DNA of 64,000 bases from Oceanibacterium hippocampi (GTDB lineage Bacteria; Pseudomonadota; Alphaproteobacteria; Sneathiellales; Sneathiellaceae): assembly GCF_900172325.1 (NCBI RefSeq), contig NZ_FWFR01000001.1:1690335-1754334 (forward strand). Direction: 5' to 3'. How positions within the stretch are numbered: the first letter of the stretch is position 1; every line of letters begins with the position of its first letter. This document shows positions 59,556 through 64,000 of the stretch, in pieces. The translations under genes were made by a program, and so were the position numbers. A model generated the notes under the pieces. The model was not told the origin of the DNA. It searched no databases and saw only the letters and a program-made list of their open reading frames with translations.

Positions 59556-60449
59556 ATGGCCACGCAGGATTTCAGGACAGAGCGCAACCACGACCGGGAA
59601 TTCGTCGCCAAGGCGATGGGAATCCCGCTGCTCAGCGAGGAAGAGGAAATCGACCTCGCGGTGCGCTGGCGCGATCAGCATGACGAGAAGGCGCTGCATC
59701 GCATGGTTTCCGCCTATATGCGCCTGGTGATCTCGACCGCTTCCAAATTCCGCAATTACGGCTTGCCGCTCGGCGACCTGGTGCAGGAAGGCAATGTCGG
59801 CCTGATGCTCGCCGCCGCCCGCTTCGATCCGACCCGCGAGGTCCGTTTCTCGACCTATGCGAGCTGGTGGATCCGCTCGGCGATGCAGGAGTTCGTCCTG
59901 CGCAACTGGTCGATCGTCCGCACCGGCACGAGCGCGGCGCAGAAGTCGCTGTTCTTCAATCTGCGCTGGCTGCGGGCCAAGATCGAGGGCCGCCCCGGCG
60001 AACTCAGCGTCGAGGAGGCGAAGGCGGAACTGGCGCGCCAACTCAACGTCAATGTCGACCAGGTCTCGGCGATGGACGAACGGCTCTCGCGCCGCGACCA
60101 GTCGCTCAACCAGCCGGTCGGTGAATCGGGCGGCGAGGAATGGGGTTCCTTCATCGCCGACGACGCCGACGGGCCGGAAACGCAGGCGATCCGCAACCGC
60201 GACAACGAGATCCAGTCGCGCTGGCTGAAGGCGGCGCTGGCCGAACTCAGCGACCGCGAGCAGCTGATCATCAATCGCCGGCGTCTGCAGGAGGACCGCT
60301 CGACGCTCGAGGAGCTCGGCGGCCAGCTCGGCATCACCAAGGAGCGGGTCCGCCAGATCGAGCACAAGGCGTTCGAGAAGCTTCGCAGCTCGGTGCTGCG
60401 GATCTCCCGCCAGGCGGTCGACGGCGGGCCGATGGCCTACGTGAACTGA
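59556..60449 (+). CDS. rpoH: RNA polymerase sigma-32 factor, RpoH type
   Basis: 297 residues. Regions 2 and 4 are complete: NVGLMLAAARFDPTREVRFSTYASWWIRSAMQEFVLRNWSIVRTGTS (regions 2.3-2.4), QKSLFFNLRWLRAKIEG (RpoH box-like), and LSDREQLIINRRRLQEDRSTLEELGGQLGITKERVRQIEHKAFEKLR (region 4). It directs transcription of heat-shock or oxidative-stress genes. Alphaproteobacteria often carry several rpoH paralogs; this is the RpoH II-like shape, without certainty. It is divergent from the Cys-rich MarR gene, which could be its regulator. Confidence 0.92.
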   Translation: MATQDFRTERNHDREFVAKAMGIPLLSEEEEIDLAVRWRDQHDEKALHRMVSAYMRLVISTASKFRNYGLPLGDLVQEGNVGLMLAAARFDPTREVRFSTYASWWIRSAMQEFVLRNWSIVRTGTSAAQKSLFFNLRWLRAKIEGRPGELSVEEAKAELARQLNVNVDQVSAMDERLSRRDQSLNQPVGESGGEEWGSFIADDADGPETQAIRNRDNEIQSRWLKAALAELSDREQLIINRRRLQEDRSTLEELGGQLGITKERVRQIEHKAFEKLRSSVLRISRQAVDGGPMAYVN

Positions 60450-60510
60450 ACCCGGACCGGCGCGGCCGGAACGGCTTCCCGGGACCTCCCGGCGCCGTCC
60501 GGCCGCTGCC

Positions 60511-61182
60511 TCAGAACAGCGTCCCGGCAGGCTTGATCGGCTCGATCAGGCCGGGATGGTCGTTCCGCACGTTGCCGATTGCCCGGTCGATCCGGTGGCA
60601 CTCGGTCTCCGTTGCCGGCCAGGGCTGCAGGGCTTCCGCATCGGCGATCCCGCGCAGCCAGGTCCTGTAAAGCCCCGGGGCGAGGATCACCGGCATGCGC
60701 GGATGGATGTCCCGGATCCGCTCGTTCGCCGTGGTGGTGATGATCGTGTAGGTCAGGATCGTTTCGCCGTCCGGCGCGCGCCAGCTCTCCCAGAGCCCGG
60801 CGAAGGCGAACAGCTTGAAATCGCGAATCCCGATCCGCCACGGCTGCTTGCCGTCAGGGGTCTTTTCCCATTCGTAGAAGGCGTCGGCCGGCACCAGGCA
60901 TCGCCGCTGGCGGTAGGCGCTGCGGAAGGACGGCTTCTCGGCGACCGTCTCGGCCCGGGCGTTGATGGTATGGGCCGCGATCCCATCGTCCCGCGCCCAG
61001 GACGGGATCAGTCCCCAGCGCATGGTGACCAGTTCCGGCGTGCCGTTCTCGCCGCTCCGGATGACCGGTGCGGTCTGGGTCGGCGCGATGTTGTAGCGCG
61101 GGCCGACATTCGGCATTCCGGAAAAGCCGAAGAGCTGGCGCATGGCCTCGGTCGGGCTGGTCAGGCTGTAGCGTCCGCACAT
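60511..61182 (-). CDS. SRAP/YedK-type abasic-site processing protein (SOS response-associated)
   Basis: 223 residues. The catalytic Cys is C2 after Met removal (MCGRYSL), with N75 (NARAET), E104 (YEWEK) and H160 (DIHPRMPVIL) in the correct positions. The protein covalently traps abasic sites in single-stranded DNA through a thiazolidine bond with Cys2. It is convergent with rpoH. No exact LexA box was seen upstream. Confidence 0.93.
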   Translation of the reverse strand: MCGRYSLTSPTEAMRQLFGFSGMPNVGPRYNIAPTQTAPVIRSGENGTPELVTMRWGLIPSWARDDGIAAHTINARAETVAEKPSFRSAYRQRRCLVPADAFYEWEKTPDGKQPWRIGIRDFKLFAFAGLWESWRAPDGETILTYTIITTTANERIRDIHPRMPVILAPGLYRTWLRGIADAEALQPWPATETECHRIDRAIGNVRNDHPGLIEPIKPAGTLF

Positions 61183-61491
61183 GGTCGGACGATAGCACGG
61201 ATGCGTGGCCGCTGACGACGGCGCCGCGTGGCGTCCCGCAGCCCGGCCCGGCCGGCGCCGGGCGCTGTCCGGGCGCCGTTCGCGTCAGCGGCGGACTGCC
61301 GCGACGGTGAACGCGTTCACATGTATCGGAACGATATATATTGTTTTGGTCGCCAAGCTGGTTATCTCCAGGACATCAGGATTAACGAGCGTTAGCGCTT
61401 CCACTTTGAACCGTCCGTCGTTCGATTTGTCGCGTCGAAGCGAACGCTCCCGTGGGCCGAAGCGGCCCTCGCAAGATAAGGAATGTGAACG
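61183..61491. other. 309-bp intergenic region
   Basis: This stretch between the SRAP gene and the small membrane ORF holds GC-rich hairpin-prone DNA in its left half, a 14-bp perfect palindrome at 61307-61320, and an AT-rich patch (around 61328-61345) that may serve as promoter. No convincing gene is seen. Confidence 0.5.
61307..61320. promoter_or_regulatory. Perfect 14-bp palindrome, candidate operator
   Basis: GTGAACGCGTTCAC is a perfect palindrome followed by an AT-rich stretch. It is 125 bp upstream of the SRAP gene and 172 bp upstream of the small ORF. It does not follow the LexA spacing; the protein that binds is unknown. Confidence 0.4.
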
Positions 61492-61740
61492 ATGTTTCGC
61501 GAAGTGGCTTCGGCCTGGCTTCTGGCGCTGTTCTTTGTCGCCATTCTTGGAATCAGTTCGCTCGGCGTGCTGACGGAAGAGAACAAGAGCCGCCTGACGA
61601 TGCAGGACCCTGCCCGCGACGACGGCCGGGTCGTGATGCAGATCGATCCCGTGGTGCCGTCGCTGGTCGTCCCGTCCGGCAGCGAATGGCGCGGTCAGCC
61701 GATCTCGGCGAGCCCGGGGAAAAGCTCGATCATCCAGTAG
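61492..61740 (+). CDS. Possible small membrane protein
   Basis: 82 residues with AAGGAA at a plausible distance upstream of the ATG. One N-terminal membrane segment (WLLALFFVAILGISSLGVL) precedes a soluble tail. Its last 46 nt overlap the convergent ccdA gene, which may indicate that the true gene is shorter or not real. No family was recognised. Confidence 0.45.
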   Translation: MFREVASAWLLALFFVAILGISSLGVLTEENKSRLTMQDPARDDGRVVMQIDPVVPSLVVPSGSEWRGQPISASPGKSSIIQ

Positions 61741-62435
61741 GCGAGCACCTGGAACTGGTTGAAGAAGATCAGGAGGCCGGTGGCGACGAGCATGCCGCCG
61801 GCCGCCAGTTCGACCTTGTGCATGTGGCGGCGGAAGCGGGCCGCGAAACGCATGAAGGGGTTGATCGCCAGCGCGGCGAGCAGGAACGGGATGCCGAGGC
61901 CGAGCGAGTAGACGGTCAGCAGCGAGACCCCGTAGCCGAGCCGGTCGCTTGACGCGGCGATCGTCAGGATGGTCGCCAGGATCGGGCCGATGCAGGGCGT
62001 CCAGCCGAAGCCGAAGGCGAGCCCGGCGACATAGGCGCCGACCGGGCCGGCCGGCCGCTTGCCGCCCTGGAAGCGCGCTTCCCTGTTGAGCAGCGGGATC
62101 CGGAAGAGGCCCATGAAATGCAGGCCGAAGATCACGATCAGCGCACCGGCGATCTTCGAGATCACGTCGAGATGCTGGTAGAGCAGCCGGCTGACCGCCG
62201 AGGCGGAGGCGCCGAGCAGGACGAACACGGTCGAGAAGCCGATCACGAAGACCAGCGACATCGCCACCACCCGCCAGTCGATCCGCGGCCGGTCCTCTCT
62301 CTCGCCGACCATTTCCTCCAGCGAGGTCCCGGCGACGAAGCAGAGATAGGCCGGCACCAGCGGCAGAACGCAGGGGCTGAGAAAACTGACCAGCCCGCCA
62401 ACGGCGGCGACGGTGTAGGTAATTTCGACGGCCAT
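61695..62435 (-). CDS. ccdA: CcdA, cytochrome c biogenesis transmembrane thiol transporter
   Basis: 246 residues from ATG 62435. Six membrane helices; the redox cysteines are in LSPCVLPLVPAYLCF and FGWTPCIGPILATIL. CcdA moves reducing power from cytoplasmic thioredoxin to periplasmic thioredoxin-like proteins for cytochrome c maturation. The other maturation genes are not in this window. Confidence 0.93.
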   Translation of the reverse strand: MAVEITYTVAAVGGLVSFLSPCVLPLVPAYLCFVAGTSLEEMVGEREDRPRIDWRVVAMSLVFVIGFSTVFVLLGASASAVSRLLYQHLDVISKIAGALIVIFGLHFMGLFRIPLLNREARFQGGKRPAGPVGAYVAGLAFGFGWTPCIGPILATILTIAASSDRLGYGVSLLTVYSLGLGIPFLLAALAINPFMRFAARFRRHMHKVELAAGGMLVATGLLIFFNQFQVLAYWMIELFPGLAEIG

Positions 62436-62581
62436 GGAACCCTGAACCCGTGCTTGGCGGAAACTGTCGCCTGATGACCTATCCCCTGACACAACCGGCG
62501 ACCAGTAACAACTGCGTCAATTCCGCGCTATACCCGTCATCAATATAGTGTGTTCGGACAGTACGGGGATGCGGCAGCGAC

Positions 62582-63556
62582 ATGAAGGGGATGATCTGCG
62601 AACGCCTGGACGGGCCCCGGGCGCTTCGCCTCGCGGACTGGCCGGCGGTGCCGCCCGGGCCGGGCGAGGTCCGGGTCGCACTGCAGGCCGCCGGCGTCAA
62701 TTATCCGGACCTCCTGATGACCCGTGGCGGCTACCAGCACAAGCCGGCCCTGCCCTTCGCGCCGGGCATGGAAGGGGCGGGCGTCGTGGCCGAGATCGGT
62801 CCCGGCGTCGAGGGTTTCGCGGTCGGCCAGCCGGTCGCGGTGACGGCGCGCAGCGGCACCTTTGCCGATACCATCACCGTGCCGGCCGACGCATTGCTGG
62901 CACTCGCGCCCGGGACCGACCCGGCTGTCGCCGCGGCGCTGCCGGTGGCGATCAAGACGGCGCATGTCTCGCTCGTCCGGCGCGCGCGGCTGCGCGCGGG
63001 CGAATGGCTGCTGGTACACGGCGCGGCGGGCGGGGTCGGCGCCGCGACCGTGGTTCTCGGCAAGCGCCTGGGGGCCCGGGTCATCGCCGCCGGCTCGACC
63101 GCCGCGAAACGCGACTTCCTGCGCGAACTCGGCGCCGACCGGGTGATCGATGCCGAGCCCGGCTTCGCCGCCCGGGTCAACGAAATTACCGACGGGCAGG
63201 GTGCGGACGTGGTGTTCGACCCGGTCGGCGGCGCGGTGTTCGAGGAAAGCGTGCAGTGCCTGGCGCAGCGCGGCCGGCTGCTGATCGTCGGTTTCGCGGG
63301 CGGCACCTTCGGCGTGCCGGACCTGCAGAGGCTGCAACGCGGGGAGGGGCAATTGATCGGTGTGAGGGCCGGCGAGATCGGCCGCCGCGACCCGGCGGTC
63401 GGTGCCGCGAGCCGGGCGGCGATGCGCGAACTGCTGGTCGCGCCGGAGTTTGCCCCGATCGTCCGGGAAAGCCTGCCGCTCGACGACGCTGCGATGGCGC
63501 TGGAACGGCTCGACGGACGCCGGGCGATCGGCAAGATCGTGCTCCGGACCGCTTGA
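62582..63556 (+). CDS. NADPH:quinone oxidoreductase family protein (zinc-free MDR)
   Basis: 324 residues starting at ATG 62582. Seen are the quinone reductase N-terminus (RVALQAAGVNYPDLLMTRGGYQHKPALPFAPGMEGAGVVAEIG), the nucleotide-binding LLVHGAAGGVGAATVVLGKRLGARVIAAGST and the C-terminal GKIVLR. The zinc-binding cysteines of classical ADHs are missing. Likely an NADPH-dependent enone or quinone reductase. A bidirectional terminator follows. Confidence 0.9.
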   Translation: MKGMICERLDGPRALRLADWPAVPPGPGEVRVALQAAGVNYPDLLMTRGGYQHKPALPFAPGMEGAGVVAEIGPGVEGFAVGQPVAVTARSGTFADTITVPADALLALAPGTDPAVAAALPVAIKTAHVSLVRRARLRAGEWLLVHGAAGGVGAATVVLGKRLGARVIAAGSTAAKRDFLRELGADRVIDAEPGFAARVNEITDGQGADVVFDPVGGAVFEESVQCLAQRGRLLIVGFAGGTFGVPDLQRLQRGEGQLIGVRAGEIGRRDPAVGAASRAAMRELLVAPEFAPIVRESLPLDDAAMALERLDGRRAIGKIVLRTA

Positions 63557-63612
63557 GCGGATCGCTCGACATTGCCGGCCGCCGCGTGCGTTGACGGGCA
63601 GCCTGGGCATAG

Positions 63613-63645
63613 AAAAAGCGCCGGGGGCGAACCGCGGCGCTTCTT
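63613..63645. terminator. Bidirectional intrinsic terminator
   Basis: AAGCGCCG (63616-63623) pairs with CGGCGCTT (63635-63642) around an 11-nt loop; A-rich bases precede and a T-rich stretch follows the stem, so it can serve both the quinone oxidoreductase gene and the convergent ArsR gene. Confidence 0.75.
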
Positions 63646-63668
63646 CCGTTCGGCGGTGGCCAGTTCGG

Positions 63669-63995
63669 TCAGGCGACCTGGGCCAGTCCGTCCTTCTCTT
63701 CCTTTCCGAGGTAGATGTCGGAAAGCAGTTCGAGAACCTCGACGACCGACTCGCTGTTCAGCGAATAATAGATCGTCTGGGCTTCGCGCCGGGTCTTCAC
63801 CAGGTCCTCGCGGCGAAGCCGGGCGAGATGCTGGGACAGGGCCGACTGGCTGAGCCCGACAATGCGTTCCAGCTCCCCGACGGAGCGCTCGCAATCGACG
63901 AGATTGCAGAGCACCATGAGCCGGTGCTTGTTGCTCATTGCCTTGAGGAAGCGGCTCGCGTCCTGAGCCTTGTCTTGCAACGATTGAATGGACAT
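63669..63995 (-). CDS. ArsR-family transcriptional regulator
   Basis: 108 residues with the winged HTH SVGELERIVGLSQSALSQHLARLRREDLVKTRREAQTIYYSL. Cysteines occur at positions 30 and 35 (LCNLVDCERS) but none near the C-terminus, so the sulfide-sensing pair of SqrR/BigR is not present. The regulated gene is not evident; any divergent partner lies beyond the window edge. Confidence 0.9.
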   Translation of the reverse strand: MSIQSLQDKAQDASRFLKAMSNKHRLMVLCNLVDCERSVGELERIVGLSQSALSQHLARLRREDLVKTRREAQTIYYSLNSESVVEVLELLSDIYLGKEEKDGLAQVA

Positions 63996-64000
63996 TGGCG

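Noticed and set aside
52928-61182. LexA boxes before lhr, the SRAP gene or other repair genes
   Set aside because: I searched by eye for GTTC-N7-GTTC and its complement and found an exact match only before imuA.
63669-63995. ArsR protein as a sulfide sensor (SqrR/BigR)
   Set aside because: The N-terminal Cys is present but the C-terminal Cys partner is missing.
1-64000. tRNA, rRNA or CRISPR array
   Set aside because: No cloverleaf-like sequence, rRNA-like conserved stretch or regularly spaced repeats were noticed; a tRNA scan could still find one that I missed.

Overview
The window reads as chromosomal DNA of a high-GC alphaproteobacterium, probably a Rhodospirillales-like free-living heterotroph; the genus cannot be fixed from the sequence. 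Support comes from tightly packed genes with 4-nt stop/start overlaps, a GAAC-N7-GAAC LexA box ahead of imuA-imuB-dnaE2, an RpoH-type sigma factor, a PdeM/Lhr DNA-damage pair, and a receiver protein ending in the YFGPDRRRR tail that I recall from alphaproteobacteria. No rRNA, tRNA, CRISPR array, transposase or integrase was seen.

Region 1 (1-13.7 kb) looks like an N-heterocycle (nicotinate-type) catabolic cluster. It holds the end of an FAD/Fe-S oxidoreductase, a molybdenum hydroxylase (an FAD subunit plus a fused 2Fe-2S/molybdopterin subunit), a 6-hydroxynicotinate reductase-like flavo-iron-sulfur enzyme and a UPF0280 protein. A five-domain branched-chain-type ABC importer (binding protein, fused LivH-LivM permease, LivG, LivF) follows. 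After a receiver/HPt signalling pair comes a plant-type nicotinamidase, which would feed nicotinate into the same route.

Region 2 (13.8-24.7 kb) is accessory. It starts with an AT-rich, overlapping two-gene toxin-antitoxin-like module, then a GntR/FCD regulator divergent from an aminotransferase and an M19-dipeptidase-like gene, with a convergent iron-dependent alcohol dehydrogenase. Between the last two lies the most striking feature: a 3.8-kb low-GC island carrying a complete ABC-three-component (ABC-3C) conflict system (nuclease-like effector, middle component, zinc-hook DUF3732 ATPase). It is bounded by nearly identical 387/386-bp direct repeats of the host locus. The repeats leave the dipeptidase intact on the left and the dehydrogenase intact on the right, and leave a tail fragment of each on the far side, as a Campbell-type integration would.

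Region 3 (23.3-45 kb) contains an alpha/beta-hydrolase/adenylate cyclase fusion, the SOS-controlled mutasome imuA-imuB-dnaE2, a methyltransferase-PqiA-adenylate cyclase operon, a short secretin-like protein, a PAS histidine kinase, a MoxR ATPase/VWA pair, a membrane hydrolase, an ankyrin protein, an AraC regulator, a DsrE-like protein, an EamA exporter with a GNAT enzyme, a LysM lipoprotein with a small secreted protein, and a DUF3095 protein.

Region 4 (44-64 kb) has a polar amino-acid ABC importer (ATPase, binding protein, two permeases) followed by HupE/UreJ and an enoyl-CoA hydratase, then single-chain aconitase X, MscS, a DUF4143 ATPase, pdeM-lhr, a 2OG-Fe(II) oxygenase, an MFS carrier, a YdcZ-like transporter, a Cys-rich MarR regulator, rpoH, a SRAP/YedK protein, ccdA, a quinone oxidoreductase and an ArsR regulator. 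In both ABC operons the binding-protein gene is separated from the permease gene by a strong hairpin.
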